From Rutidosis leptorrhynchoides (Eukaryota; Streptophyta; Magnoliopsida; Asterales; Asteraceae): 64,000 nt of DNA. Both the position numbers and the translations under genes were made by a program. Under the pieces are notes generated by a model. The model saw only the letters and a list, made by a program, of their open reading frames with translations, was not told the DNA's origin and did no database searches. The stretch spans positions 203,889,001 through 203,953,000 of the forward strand of contig NC_092336.1 of NCBI RefSeq assembly GCF_046630445.1, in the 5' to 3' direction. Below are positions 1-12,614 of this stretch, in pieces (the first letter of the stretch is position 1; each line of letters begins with the position of its first letter).

Positions 1-1
1 A

Positions 2-418
2 AATGTTTATGGAAAAGGAGAATTACTGGATCGACTTGATGCCAATGAAATCACCTTTTTATGGTGTCTTCTGAAATCGTCTAAAGTAAATGTTGCATAC
101 TTCATGGCATCAAGAATGCAACATGCAGCTCAACATTCTCATATGTCTCTTCCATATGGTCTTCACCTGACCAAACTATTCACATATGTTGGAATAACAT
201 CTCCCTTCCATCATTCCACTCAAGTCTCTTCGTACCCGATATGCAGAGCCTCAACCAAACATATTCAAGAACCCCCTCTTGAAAATCCACCCAATTTTTG
301 CTCTCTCCCGACGCAAGGGCAAGACAGTGTGATTCATGAAAACATCCTAAAAATCGGTCGAAGATTGTCCCAGCTTGACGACAAGGACAAGGGTCACTCC
401 TCTCATCATGATTATTGA
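2..418 (+). CDS. Sirevirus-type extra ORF, putative plant transposon protein domain, C-terminal part
   Basis: The reading frame is open from the left edge to a TGA at 416-418, about 138 codons. The stretch with LWCLLKSSKVN followed by LPYGLHLTKLF resembles the 'putative plant transposon protein' domain (Pfam PF20167 as I recall it), which is found in third or env-like ORFs of plant retrotransposons. Downstream there are five polypurine-like motifs and then an LTR start, the order expected at the 3' end of a Sirevirus (Ty1/copia). The function of such ORFs is not established. The N-terminus lies outside the window. Family assignment rests on remembered motif similarity plus context; a profile search would settle it. 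Confidence 0.5.
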   Translation, partial: NVYGKGELLDRLDANEITFLWCLLKSSKVNVAYFMASRMQHAAQHSHMSLPYGLHLTKLFTYVGITSPFHHSTQVSSYPICRASTKHIQEPPLENPPNFCSLPTQGQDSVIHENILKIGRRLSQLDDKDKGHSSHHDY

Positions 419-547
419 ACTTATTTGACATTCATGTAAAAATTTCACTTGAAAAATGTACTACATGAATTATCTATGTTTAGTATTTGCTATGAATAAG
501 ATGTGTGCTTGTTATGTTTAATAAATATTTTCCATCATGCACAATTT

Positions 548-712
548 AAGGGGGAGCTTTGCTCTAAGGGCGAGCATAGTTCTAGGGGGAGCTAACCTTT
601 TTGCTTCAACAAAAGGGGGAGAAAGATGGATACAAGTGATTGTTAACACTTGCGTATTTATAGCAAAATTTTCCTTATCACTTGTATGTTTGTCATCATC
701 AAAAAGGGGGAG
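548..712 (+). repeat. five polypurine-tract-like motifs of a Sirevirus
   Basis: The 9-mer AAGGGGGAG occurs at 548-556, 613-621 and 704-712, with one-mismatch copies at 566-574 and 583-591. The last copy lies two bases before the LTR start TGTTGG at 715. Multiple PPT-like motifs between the last ORF and the 3' LTR are a known hallmark of Sireviruses. The 3' copy is the likely plus-strand primer. Confidence 0.65.
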
Positions 713-714
713 AA

Positions 715-836
715 TGTTGGTTAATAGACTAATCGACTAAATTAAATATGATGCTTAACCAAAGAATATGTTTTGATGATGACACATACATACGCATGAG
801 TGATGATCGACATCTTAACATAAAACACGCAAGGTC
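715..836 (+). repeat. Sirevirus 3' LTR, first 122 bp
   Basis: This starts TGTTGG directly after the polypurine run and is cut off at 837 by element E0. The rest of the LTR should lie beyond the window, after the far end of E0. The boundary is inferred from the PPT and the TG start. Confidence 0.55.
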
Positions 837-1022
837 TGTAGTGACCCGAACTTTTCCATGATTATATATTATATGAGATTAATATTTACATGAATAAATG
901 TTTCCAAAATGTTAAGCAATCAAACTTGTTAAGACTTGATTAATTGAAATGTGTTTTATGTAGACAATCGACCACCCAAGTTGACCGGCTATTCACGAAC
1001 GTTAAAACTTGTAAAAGCTATA

Positions 1023-1024
<2 letters not shown>

Positions 1025-1096
<72 letters not shown>
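1025..1096. repeat. (AT)n microsatellite in E0 LTR
   Basis: Pure AT dinucleotide run of about 72 bp. The E5 LTRs have only a short interrupted AT stretch at the same place. Confidence 0.95.
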
Positions 1097-1099
<3 letters not shown>

Positions 1100-1288
1100 T
1101 TAACATGATATTATGATAAGTAAGTATCTCATTAGGTATATTAACAATGAGTTATATACATAATAATGAGACTACTAAGTTAAGAAACTCGAAACGATAT
1201 ATATAACGATTATCGTTATAACAATCTTACTAAATACATATGTATCATATTAAGATATTGTTACACTATATTTAACATAATAAAATGA

Positions 1289-1292
<4 letters not shown>

Positions 1293-1349
<57 letters not shown>
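1293..1349. repeat. (AT)n microsatellite in E0 LTR
   Basis: Pure AT run of about 57 bp; short or absent in E5. Confidence 0.95.
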
Positions 1350-1351
<2 letters not shown>

Positions 1352-2455
1352 TTAAGTATGTTAACAATGAACTACATATGTAAAACAAGAATACTAACTT
1401 AAGAATTTTGAAATGAGACATATATGTTACGATTATCGTTGTAACGACATTTTAATGTATATATATCACATTAAGATATATTCATACATCATAATATCAT
1501 GATAATGTAATAATTTAACATCTCATTATATATAATAAACATTGGTTTAAAAACACTAAATGAGATCGTTAACTTAAAGGTTTCAAAACAACACTTACAT
1601 GTAACGACTAACGATGACTTAATGACTCAGTTAAAATGTATATACATGTAGTATATTAATATGTATTAGTACACTTTTGAAAGACTTCATGACTCATACC
1701 AAAATACTTCTACTTAACAAAAATGCTTACAATTACATTCTCATTCATTTTCATCAACAATTCTACTCGTATGCACCCGTATTCGTACTTGTACAATACA
1801 CAACTCCTAGATGTATATACTATTGGTATATACACATAAAAATCTGCTTCTTAGCAGCCCTAAATGATTAATAACATGTGGGACTCAAAGCTTTGTCATC
1901 TAATACCAAATATCTAACTAGAAAACAAGTTACATGTTTTATATCATGAATTATTAAACTAAAATACAAACTAGAATTTCCTTTAAATCCCATCCATGAT
2001 TCACGACCAAAAACACCTACAAACACTTTCATTCTTCAAATTTCTTCATCTAATTAATCTCTCTCAAGTTCTATCTTCAAGTTCTAAGTGTTCTTCATAA
2101 ATTCTTTAAGTTCTAGTTTCATAAAATCAAGAATACTTTCAAGTTTACAAGTATACTTCCAAGCTTTCTAATCCATTCCAAGTAATCATCTAAGACCAAG
2201 GAACCTTGGTTACTTATAGTAGGTTATCATTCTAATTCAAGGTAATACTCATATTCAAACTTTGATTCAATTTCTGTAACTATAACTATCTTAATTCGAG
2301 TAGAAAATCTTACTTGAACTTATTTTCGTGTCATGATTCTACTTCAAGAACTTTCAAGCCATTCAAGATCCTTTGAAGCTAGATCATTTCTTGTCACTTC
2401 CAGTAGATTTACCTACTAAATTTGAGGTAGTAATGATGTTCATAACATCATTCGA

Positions 2456-2458
<3 letters not shown>

Positions 2459-2546
<88 letters not shown>

Positions 2547-2547
2547 C
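2459..2547. repeat. (AT)n microsatellite in E0 LTR
   Basis: Pure AT run of about 88 bp. The corresponding place in E5 (near 51190) has non-repetitive sequence. Confidence 0.95.
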
Positions 2548-3549
2548 TATCTTATTCGAAGATCTAAACTTGTAATCACTAGAACATCGTTTAGTTAATT
2601 CTAAACTTGTTTGCAAACAAAGTTAATCCTTCTAACTTGACTTTTAAAATCAACTAAACACATGTTCTATATCTATATGATATACTAACTTAATGATTTA
2701 AAACTTGGAAACATGAAGAACACCGTAAAACCGGACATACGCCGTCGTAGTGAAACCGGGGGCTGTTTTGGGTTAGATAATTAAAAACTATGATAAACTT
2801 TGATTTAAAAGTTGTTCTTCTGGGAAAATTATTTTTCTTATGAACATGAAACTATGTCCAAAAATCATAGTTAAACTCAAAGTGGAAGTATGTTTTTCAA
2901 AATGGTCATCAAGACATCGTTCTTTCGACTGAAATGACTACCTCTTACAATATTGACTTGTAACCTGTATTTCCGACCATAAACTTATACTTTTTCTGTT
3001 TAGTTTCATAAATTTCAGTTCATTATGAAACCATAGCAACTTGAATCACTCAAAACGGATTTAAAACGAAGAAGTTATGGGTAAAACAAGATTAGATAAT
3101 TTTGCCTGTTGTAGCTACGTGAAATTTGTAACAAATCTATTTAAATCATAACTTAACTAACTTATATTGTATTATACATATATTATAACATATATTATGT
3201 AATCTTGGGATACCATAGACACGTATACAATGTTTTGATATATCATATCGACCCATATATATATATTATTTGGGAACAACCATAGACACTCTATATGCGG
3301 TAATGATCGAGTTAGCTATACAGGGTTGATGTTGATTCCAAAATAATATATATACTTTGAGTTGTGATTGAGTCTGAGACTTGTATGAACTGAGTCGTAG
3401 ATTGATTCGAGATAATATATATTGATTTATTTCTGTACTACTAACTGTGGACAATTATTTGTGGACTACAAACGTTGGACTATCAACTTACCAAACTTAA
3501 ATCGTTAAAACATAATAAAATATGGTATAATTATATTTCGATCATACTT

Positions 3550-3551
<2 letters not shown>

Positions 3552-3622
<71 letters not shown>
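3552..3622. repeat. (AT)n microsatellite in E0 LTR
   Basis: Pure AT run of about 71 bp, followed by a short ATGTAT/TACACA tail. Confidence 0.95.
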
Positions 3623-3634
<12 letters not shown>

Positions 3635-4505
3635 CACATATTTTTATAGGTTCGTGAATCGACCAGTGGCCAAGTGTTATTTTCCGATGAAGTGATAATC
3701 TGTGAAAGTGAGTTATAGTCCCATTTTTACTATCTAATATTTTGGGATGAGAATACATGCAGTTTTGTAAATGTTTTACAAAATAGACACAAGTACTTGA
3801 AATTACATTCTATGTTGGATTATGAATACCGAATATCACCCCTTTAGCTTGGTAACCTAAGAATTAGGTAATAGACACCCTAATTGACGCGAATCCTAAA
3901 GGTAGATCTACGGGCACTAACTCCCCCCATACTGGAAAATGGTATGCTTTAGTACTTCGAGTTATTAATACATATGGATTTATGTTTTAGGGATATTCTA
4001 TATGCATTTTGTTAATGTCAGTTACCAGGTGTTCAACATATGAATGGTTTTTATGCAGTTCGCATGTTATTGAAAAATGGAAATGGAAATCTTGTGGTCT
4101 ATTATTATGATTTGATAAATATATAGGTTAAACCTATAACTCACCAATATTTTTGTTGACTTTTAAGCATGTTTATTCTCAGGTAATTATTAAGAGCTTC
4201 CGCTGTTGCATGCTAATTTAAGGAGAAGAATTGGAGTCAGCATGCTTGTAATATATTGTTTAAAAACTGCATTCGAAGATTTAAATCGATGTGTAATATT
4301 GTTGTAAACTAATATGTAATATTCATGTGTAAAATGTTATCTTTTAGATTATCAATACTTGATAATCTACGTTATGGTTCTTGAACCTTTATTGATAAAA
4401 TAAAGGTTATGGTTTGTTTTAAATAAAACGAATGCAGTCTTTGAAAAACGTCTCATATAGAGGTCAAACCTCGCAACGAAATCAATTAATATGAGACATT
4501 TCAGT

Positions 4506-4517
4506 TGGTATCAGAGT
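4506..4517 (+). promoter_or_regulatory. E0 primer-binding site
   Basis: TGGTATCAGAGT, two bases after the LTR end, matches the 3' end of plant initiator tRNA-Met except at the last base. It fixes the element as + strand. Confidence 0.85.
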
Positions 4518-4712
4518 ATTGGTCTTAGAGAACCAGAAATTTGCATTAGTGTGTCTTATCGAGTTTGTTAGGATGCATTAGTGAGTCTGGACTTCGACCG
4601 TGTTTTCTTTAAAAACGATTGCTTAACACTTTTTGTTGGAAACTACAAATTGTTAACATGTAAATATTATGTGATATATTAATCTCTTAACGTGTTTGAT
4701 ATTGTGTGATAG

Positions 4713-5293
4713 ATGTCTACTTCTAGTACAAATCCCATCAACTCACCTAATAATAATGAAGAGTCGAATATATTCTGGGAAGATTCACAAATTCCCGAAG
4801 AAGAACCGGAAGAAGAGGTTCTAGAGGAGGAAATATTAGGAACCACATAAAAACAGATAAATAAGAGAAAATTCTTAACCAATGGACCAAAGCTAAAAAT
4901 GGTCAATGGTGTTTCCGCCGAGAAAACAAAATATTGGAAAATTACCAATTTTCTGATGAATCGGATCCCGATGAGGATTCCGATGATGTTATAGAAATTA
5001 CCTCGACTCAATTTAATAAGGCAAAAGAAAATAATAAAGGAAAAGCTATCAAAATAGAAAAACTCGAGTCCAAAATAGATGAACTCTATGTTAACATGAA
5101 ATATCCCGATGGGTTATATCGTAAACACCCGTATTTCTTAAACTTTCACTATAACCCGGGAACATCTAAGCCACCAGGTTTTTCTAGACCATTTGTGAAA
5201 AGGACGGCTCGTATTAGAGGGGCACCATCTATCCCTAGAAAATTAGCAAAACGAAATGAGTCTGAAGAAGAAGAAACAAGTGAGTCGGAATAA
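4713..5293 (+). pseudogene. degenerate acidic ORF1 of family A (E0 copy)
   Basis: This is homologous to the intact acidic ORF of E5 (58321-58935). The start MSTSSTNPINSPNNNEES is shared, as are the MVNGVSA and NYQFSDESD segments and the C-terminal run of Glu before the stop. An in-frame TAA at 4848-4850 ends the first 45 codons, and a frameshift near 4934 moves the rest into another frame, which stays open to 5293. The function is unknown. The acidic Glu/Ser-rich composition is the only clear property. Confidence 0.75.
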
Positions 5294-5454
5294 AGAGTTG
5301 AAGTCAATTATTCTTACCATGCCATGTAATACATGTATTGCAGTATGTTTGTACTTTTATGCTGTATGTAAAAATTGCTTGTATTGTGTGTTAATTATCT
5401 TTTATGAATCTAATCCTCGTCTATTTTACAGTATAAAAACACACAATAGACGTT

Positions 5455-6126
5455 AAGGATAGACAACCAAATATTTTAGAAGACTTACCAGGGGATATGA
5501 TTGATGAAATCTTGTCTAAAGTCGGTTAGAATTCATCGGCACAATTATTTATGGCGAAATTAGTTTGTAGGACTTTTGAATGATGTTCGAGGCATGCCTT
5601 GGTTTATAAAAGGTTTTCCTTTAATAGATGGTGTATATCACATTGGGGAGAACCTAAGTTACGCCATGTTTTCTTTAAGGCATTAAGTGCGGGAAACACT
5701 ACTGCAACATTCCGCTACGGGTTGAGAGCCTATTTTGACTCCACATATCCCAACATAGGACTTCGTTCTTTAGAAAGAGCTTCAAACATGCAAGATAAAG
5801 AAGCACGTTATGTTTACGGGTTAGTGATGTTTGCTTCTCACCAAATTGAGAAAAAGAACATCGGGTTGCAACTTCTAAATAAAAAATTTCCACAAGTGAC
5901 GGATTCAGTAGTTGAAGTGAGAAATAAGGTTTTTAGATTGTTACGGGGCTGTTGGGCATTACGTAACCCTTGATCTTTTGATGACGTTACAACATGCTGC
6001 CTAGCTAACGGCCATAACGGTTATTTTCCACAAGACCAAGGATGGGAAATAGTATTAGTAAAATCCGAATGCATGACTTGCTTCTGGACCTATGAATTAC
6101 GTATCTTTATTGCCTTCGTGGAATGA
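5455..6126 (+). pseudogene. degenerate F-box-like ORF2 of family A (E0 copy)
   Basis: This aligns along its length with the intact F-box-like ORF of E5 (57500-58183). I estimate roughly three quarters amino-acid identity in the aligned middle part. The start codon is AAG (5455-5457) instead of ATG. In-frame stops lie at 5527-5529, 5581-5583 and 5971-5973, and the natural stop is at 6124-6126. Conserved segments include the N-terminal LPGDMIDE box, the YPNIGLR segment and GLVMFASHQ. Its presence in this older copy shows that the F-box gene is a standing part of family A. Confidence 0.8.
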
Positions 6127-6327
6127 CTTGCGTTAAACTAGAATTGTCTTCACAATTGCCTTGTATCAAAGTTATTGTGTGCTATATTTCATGCTATATG
6201 TAAAATAGCGGTATTGTACGTTTGTAAATTATTGTATAAAAGTTTGAACGTGAAATTTATTGTAATCAGTTTTTCATATAGAATTGTAGTAGTTGAATTA
6301 TATGTTAGCTATTATGTATGAACTTAA

Positions 6328-6344
6328 CGGGTAGGTACTACCCG
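6328..6344 (+). other. internal PPT-like hairpin of E0
   Basis: CGGGTAG-GTA-CTACCCG is a perfect 7-bp inverted repeat between the F-box ORF and gag. The 15-mer TTAACGGGTAGGTAC (6324-6338) equals the sequence that directly precedes the 3' LTR in E5 (52553-52567, read on the - strand). Confidence 0.75.
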
Positions 6345-6477
6345 AATTAAAACTTATAAAACGCTAATATGAAGAAAAAGCTTTTATAAATAAGTTCATA
6401 TTATGCTACGAAATACTATTGACTACTCTTAATATTCTATATGATTAACTCAATTATTTTGGCTATTTTTGAAGGAA

Positions 6478-6525
6478 ATGGCACCGACGACTCGTCAGAA
6501 CTTAAACATGAGCGAGGAAGACTTC
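6478..6525 (+). pseudogene. gag start of E0, first 16 codons
   Basis: The ATG at 6478 starts MAPTTRQNLNMSEEDF, matching the gag start of E5 (57158 on the - strand). The frame is cut at 6526 by the LTR of E3. The rest of gag-pol should lie beyond the window. Confidence 0.8.
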
Positions 6526-7374
6526 TGAAATGCCCCGTTCATACCGATTATAAACGATTCACAATAGTTAATTACATCGCGAGGTACTTGACCTCTATAT
6601 GATACATTTTACAAACATTGCATTCGTTTTTAAAAGACAAACTTTCATTACATCGAAAGTTGACGGCATGCATACCCTTTCATAATATATCTAAACTATA
6701 AATGACTTAATAGTAATCATGTTGAACTCAATGACTCGAATGCAACTTCTTTTGAAATATGTCATGAATGACTCCAAGTAATATCTCTAAATGAGCAAAT
6801 GCACAGCGGAAGATTTCTTTCAAACTTGAGAATAAACATGCTTTCAAGTGTCAACCAAAAGGTTGGTGAGTTCATTAGTTTATCATAAAAATTCATTTTC
6901 ATCATTTTAATAGACCACAAGATTTCATATAATTAATTGTACACGTAACCCGTGTACAAAATAACACGCATAACCCGCGAATTAAAAATCATTCATATGG
7001 TGAACGCTTGATAACCGACTTAACTTTAATGCATAGAATATCCCCAAACAGAACCTCTCGTCTGTATAATAATAATAATCTCGAAGTACAAAAGCATCCG
7101 TACCCCGGATGGGACTTATCGAGGTCCATAGATCTATCTTTAGGATTCACGTCAATTAGGGGCCATACCCGTTTCCTAATTATTAGGTTACCAAGCTAAA
7201 AAGGGGTGATATTCAATATTCATAATCCAGTCATAGAATGTAATTTTTGGTCACTTGTGTCTATTTCGTAAAACATTAGTAAAATCAGCGCATGTATTCT
7301 CAGTCCCAAAAATGCATATAAAAAGGGAGTAATGAAACTCACTATACTGTATTTTGTAGTAAAAATACATATGA
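6526..7374 (-). repeat. E3 3' LTR, outer part
   Basis: It begins TGAAATGCCCCGTTCATACC, the inverted LTR end, and is collinear with 38750-39606. E1 interrupts it at 7375. Confidence 0.9.
7370..7374. repeat. target-site duplication of E1, left copy
   Basis: TATGA directly before the TGTGACG start of E1; the identical copy is at 31893-31897. Confidence 0.9.
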
Positions 7375-7656
7375 TGTGACGACCCGGAAATTTCCGACCA
7401 AATTTAAACTTAATCTTTATATGTTTCGACACGATAAGCATAATTTGTAATATTGAGTCTCGAAAATTTTTGAACTGTTTCATATATTCGATTACCCTTT
7501 GACTGTGCTCTCGACGATTCACGAACAATTAATTGTAAGTAGATATATGTGTATCTATATATAAAAAATAATTTGAAATATAATTTGAAGTATTATATAA
7601 TGTTGTTATTAAAAATTAATAAAATAAAAATAGGATATTATAATAATTATTATTTA

Positions 7657-7736
<80 letters not shown>

Positions 7737-8494
7737 ATATTAAAAATAAATATTAAATGATTGTAATACTCGTTTGATGTTTCGATTGATATTAAGCAAG
7801 TTAAATTCAAACTTATGTAATTTAAAATAAACGGTGATACGAAAATGAATTTTATAAATTTTAGGCTTATTAAAAATGTATTTAGGAATTATTTGTTAAG
7901 TTTTAACACTTTTTATATTTTACTCAAAAATGAGAGGGACAGTTGATGTAATTTTCATTTAACAAATTAAGGATCGAATTATATACCAGAATAACCAAAA
8001 TAAATAAATATAGTTAATTTAAAAGTATGGAATTTTTCCGAAGACTTTTATCCGTCATTGATTAAAAACGAGGTACGAAATAATACCGTAATTTATTAGG
8101 TCAACTAAAAACAGTTATGAATCCGTGAACTAATTATTAATGTGACTTTATTAGTTGTTTTCTTTTTTTTTGTCTCAATTCATTTTACCTGCACGTTTTC
8201 ATTCTTCCTTTATGTTATTATAATTAACTTATATTAGTATTAGTATATGTACCCACTTTACATATTGAATCAAATCCTCAAAATCAAGACCATGGATCAA
8301 CTAAAACCATAATCCCTATCATCACCTCTCATTATGTTTCTGTTTCGAATCATAAATAAACACTTTCCATCTTCACCTAAACGTACACCCACTTCAAAAC
8401 CGAAGACCACCATCACAACTACTCTCTTCTGTTTCCATTACAATAATGATAATGATACATGAACCTGTTACGAGGTTGTGATTTTATGTTAATA
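7375..8494 (+). repeat. E1 5' LTR, first part
   Basis: It starts TGTGACGACCCGGAAATTTC and is nearly identical to 27997-29124 of the 3' LTR: about 7 differences seen in roughly 1 kb outside the AT tract. E2 follows at 8495. Confidence 0.9.
7661..7732. repeat. (AT)n microsatellite in E1 5' LTR
   Basis: About 72 bp of AT; the counterpart in the 3' LTR is at 28280-28366. Confidence 0.95.
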
Positions 8495-8932
8495 TGAAAT
8501 GCCCCGTCCTAATCTATCTGGACGAAGTCTTCAACAGTTGGTCCCTTTGCGAGGTTCTGACCTCTATATGCCATGAACGACTCCATGTAATATGAGCAAA
8601 TGCACAACGGAAGATTTCTTTCATACCTGAGAATAAACATGCTTTAAAGTGTCAACCAAAATGTTGGTGAGTTCATAGGTTTATCATAAAACAATAAAAT
8701 TCATCATTTTGATAGACCACAAGATTTAAATCCTGTATGGTACAAATGGGCCCGAATCCTATACCCACCTGTAATGTACATGCGATATCATTTAAATACA
8801 GTACACCTTTCTCATGTACGAAATCATCTTTCATAAATCTTAGTAACCATACACATATCTTGTGCACAAAAATAACATACACATAACCTGTGTATAAAAA
8901 TCATTCTCTCGATACATAACATTCATATCAAT

Positions 8933-9056
8933 TGGTGGCAATTATCATGTCCACATAATTCAATGGTGGCAATTACCATGTCCACATAATTCAATCGCGG
9001 CAATTATCATGTCCACATAATTCAATCGTGGCAATTATCATGTCCACATAATTCAA
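8933..9056. repeat. 31-bp tandem repeat, four copies
   Basis: Four units carry the core GGCAATTATCATGTCCACAT with one or two changes each. The same array is in the other E2 LTR at 17278-17401. Confidence 0.9.
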
Positions 9057-9382
9057 TAATAATCCGCAGAACTTCTGTCTGCATAATAATTCATTCGAGG
9101 TATGTTTTGCTTGTGTCTATCTCGTCAAACATTTATAAAAGCATTTCATGTATTCGCAGTTCAAAATATATTTCAAAAGCATTTAATAAAGCAGTTATAA
9201 AAACAGCGCATGTATTCTCAGTCCCAAAAATGTAAAGAGTAAAAGGGAGCAAATGAACTCACCTAATATATTTTGTAGTAAAAATACATATGACTATATT
9301 GAACAATGCAGGGTTGGCCTCGGATTCACGAACTTATATCATTTATATATATATATTAACACATATAATTGTAATCAAACAA

Positions 9383-9387
<5 letters not shown>

Positions 9388-9475
<88 letters not shown>
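9388..9475. repeat. (AT)n microsatellite in E2 LTR
   Basis: AT run of about 85 bp, matched by 17789-17853 in the other LTR. Confidence 0.95.
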
Positions 9476-9481
<6 letters not shown>

Positions 9482-9855
9482 GTATTAAGAATAGTTTTAT
9501 ATAACTAATAGTTACTTGATAAAATAATAATAATTTTAAAAATAATAATAATAATGATAATAAAAATAATAATGCTAATAATAATACTTATAATTATAGT
9601 GATAATACTAAATAATCAATTTTAATGATAATATTAATAAAAATATTTATGGTATTATTAATACTAATAATATTAATAATGATGTTAATAATATATTAAT
9701 AATAATGATTTATACTTAAACTTGGAGTCCATTAAAAGTCCAAAATTTGCTAGTCCATTTCTAATCCTAAATAACCCAATCTAATTTTCAGTTACTAGCC
9801 CAACTCAGTTTTTCCATCAACAGCCCAATAGGCCCAGGCTTATCAAGACAGCTTC

Positions 9856-9990
<135 letters not shown>

Positions 9991-9993
9991 CCA

Positions 9994-10004
9994 GGTTTCG
10001 AACC
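9994..10004 (-). promoter_or_regulatory. tRNA-like B box in E2 LTR
   Basis: On the - strand GGTTCGAAACC fits the Pol III B-box consensus GGTTCGANNCC. About 45 bp upstream in the same sense is a weak A-box-like TGGTTCATTGGTTTGG. An AT tract follows about 15 bp downstream, as in a SINE tail. Confidence 0.45.
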
Positions 10005-10227
10005 CACAACCTCCTGGCTAGCAACCCACTACCAAACCAATGAACCATTAATTACTTTCTTATTTTAACTCGCACTTTTATTTATTTGACATGTCAAAAT
10101 CTGTTTATCACTTATAGTTGTAATTATAATTATAATTCTTATAGTAATTCTTTTACTATTGTTAATTATAATGCTAATATTAATGATAATGATGATAATA
10201 ATAATAATACTAATTATATTAACTACA

Positions 10228-10233
10228 AAAATC

Positions 10234-10303
<70 letters not shown>
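10228..10303. repeat. (AAT)n microsatellite in E2 LTR
   Basis: About 25 AAT units; counterpart at 18741-18824. Confidence 0.95.
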
Positions 10304-10305
<2 letters not shown>

Positions 10306-12402
10306 TTATACCAATCATCATGGATTCATTATCATCATCTTAATCATACGTAAACATCATCATCATCCCTATACCGTATCATCATCATCATCTTCACATA
10401 TTAACATCATCTCGTCACCAATAACCCGACATATTCATCATCATCTTGATCGTAACATCACGATCATCATCATGCATCGTCACCATTGTCATCATCATAC
10501 ACCTTTATGTTAGTCATCACTTCGTGTACCACCGTTACCATCATAATCATATTGTCATCATCATGCGTTACCATCATATAGTTATGATCATCATGTTCAT
10601 TCATCTCGACATCATCATCAAATTACAACTATAAGCCCTTTGAATCTATCCAGTCCATAAGAATATTAATGGGTTTCGATCCATGGAGGAAAACTGGGTC
10701 ATGGCAGCCCAACAACCATTAACCAATTGCAATTTTTACTTAACATAAAAACCCAACAGCAGCCCGTTATACAAATCATATGTGGGTTTGGTTTGGCACC
10801 TTCGTACGTCACAGGAAACAACAGGAAAAAAAATATATATAAATAAACGCAAGCATCTCTATTAACCATCATCCTAATTCATATCATCTTCTTCGTTCTT
10901 CTTCCAAATAGTTTTTCACAGTAGGTTAAAACAAGAACAAAGGTGGCGGCTTAATGGTTGCTGTGGTGGTAGCGATTGTGGTGATAGTGTCTGGTGGTGG
11001 TTTGGTGATTCTTTGTGGTGTTTTGTTGTAATCTTGCAAGGGAAACAGGAGCAGTAGCAGCTGCAACCTCGATTAAATAGGAAACCTATAGTAGTAATAA
11101 TCGAGAATATGATTGTAGCAGGGAACGAGTATTAAACAAGAAAGGGGTGTTTAGCCGGGGTCTGTTGGACAGAAAACAGAAACATGTAATTAATATTGGT
11201 TCGGCGGTGATGGTTGTTATGGTTGGTGCTCGACAACATGAAAGAAACAGGAAAACAAAATATATACGTATGGTGGTCCTTGGTGGTGGCGATGGTGTCT
11301 CGTTTTCAACAATAAGAGATGGGTTTATCATGGCTTATGGTGACTGATCATAAACAGAAAGGAGACAAAGGGTTTGGTCCAAGTCGAATAAGAAAGGGAA
11401 ACAAAATAAGTGGGTTTGATATTTTTTTTTTATTTGAAGTGATGGATGGTTAAATGGGTAACAGTTCAAGAAGATAGTTGTGGGTAGTGTTGTGTGTTCA
11501 TGGTGGCTGGTGGTGTTTCCTGGTGGCGGCAAGGTGACCGGAGAAGAGGTGAGTTGCAGAGGAGGGAGATGTACTCGTGTGTGTATATGTCATATACATA
11601 TACATATAAATATAAGCATATAATTATAATATTAATTTATAATAATAATAAATAATAATAAGATAATGAATCTAATTCAACAAATGCACAGTAAAAATGA
11701 TTGATTGATACACAGTATAGCCGCCCCGCTAATGTTTACTTATTATTAGTTCACATATCGTGTCCATTGCTAAACAGATAACGTATAAAAGTGTTCCTAA
11801 AAATCCCAAATTTTTAGATTAAATATATTTAATTGTTTCACTCATTAACTGTTTGAAACCTGATCAAAAAGGTTCGATAATTATTTATTTTATATTCCAA
11901 TTTATATGTACGGAGTACTAATATTTAAACTTAAAAATATAAAAATATTTATAACAAATCTAAAATCTTCGTAATCAATTTATAGTTCAACTTTTTTTTC
12001 AATCCATCATGAACATGTACAATATCTATATTAAAACTAACAAAACATCAACCGTGTGTTACTGACGTTTACTAATTAAGCTCGAAATCATTTATATTCC
12101 CTTTCTATATATAACCAGTTTTAAAATAGCAAAGTTAATTACTAAAACAATTATATTATATATACATATTTTTTACAAATAGATTTAATATAACTTTATA
12201 TATTTACAAGTAATATTTATATACATATTTATATATATCTATATATTCTATAGTTTTCATTAATCGCATTTTATTTTATTTATTTTACAATATAAATCCT
12301 AATAATCATATTATATAATATTCTAAATTATATTTCAAATTATAAATAACTATTTAAATATATATATGTTATCTATTTACAAATAGTTATTCGTGAATCG
12401 TC

Positions 12403-12507
<105 letters not shown>

Positions 12508-12614
12508 CGAACAGTTCGAAATATTTGTGACTCAACATTACAGACTTTGCTTATCGTGTCGAAATAATATAAAGATCAAGTTTAAATTTGGTTGGAAATT
12601 TTCGGGTCATCACA

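Larger units (their letters stand above)
837..4503 (+). repeat. E0 5' LTR (3667 bp)
   Basis: It begins TGTAGTGACCCGAAC and ends GAGACATTTCA, two bases before the PBS. The same ends, inverted, bound both LTRs of E5. It is longer than the E5 LTRs (about 3.24 kb) chiefly because of four AT microsatellites of 57-89 bp (1025-1096, 1293-1349, 2459-2547, 3552-3622), where E5 has only short AT seeds. Confidence 0.9.
837..6525 (+). mobile_element. E0: family A chromovirus, 5' part, interrupted in gag
   Basis: This is a Ty3/gypsy element of the same family as E5. It has a 5' LTR (837-4503), a tRNA-Met-type PBS (4506), degenerate copies of the acidic ORF and the F-box ORF, a PPT-like hairpin, and the first 16 codons of gag. 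At 6526 it is cut by E3. The left 5-bp flank is AGGTC (832-836); its partner is not in the window. The coding copies have several stops, so the element is old and inactive. Confidence 0.85.

Noticed and set aside
7008-7199. ORF of 63 codons, repeated at 39232-39423
   Set aside because: Both are the same stretch of the two E3 LTRs; no domain, and the frame lies antisense to a conserved non-coding LTR block.
8933-9056. Regular 31-bp repeats resembling a CRISPR array
   Set aside because: Units are directly abutting with no spacers, and the context is a plant LTR.
9253-9508. ORFs made of alternating Tyr-Ile or long Asn/Ile/Leu runs (also near 3531, 7549, 9857, 10086, 17635, 18296, 18557, 28171, 32507, 32895, 42662, 43793, 46688)
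   Set aside because: They are translations of AT, AAT or ATT microsatellites, open in several frames at once; not genes.
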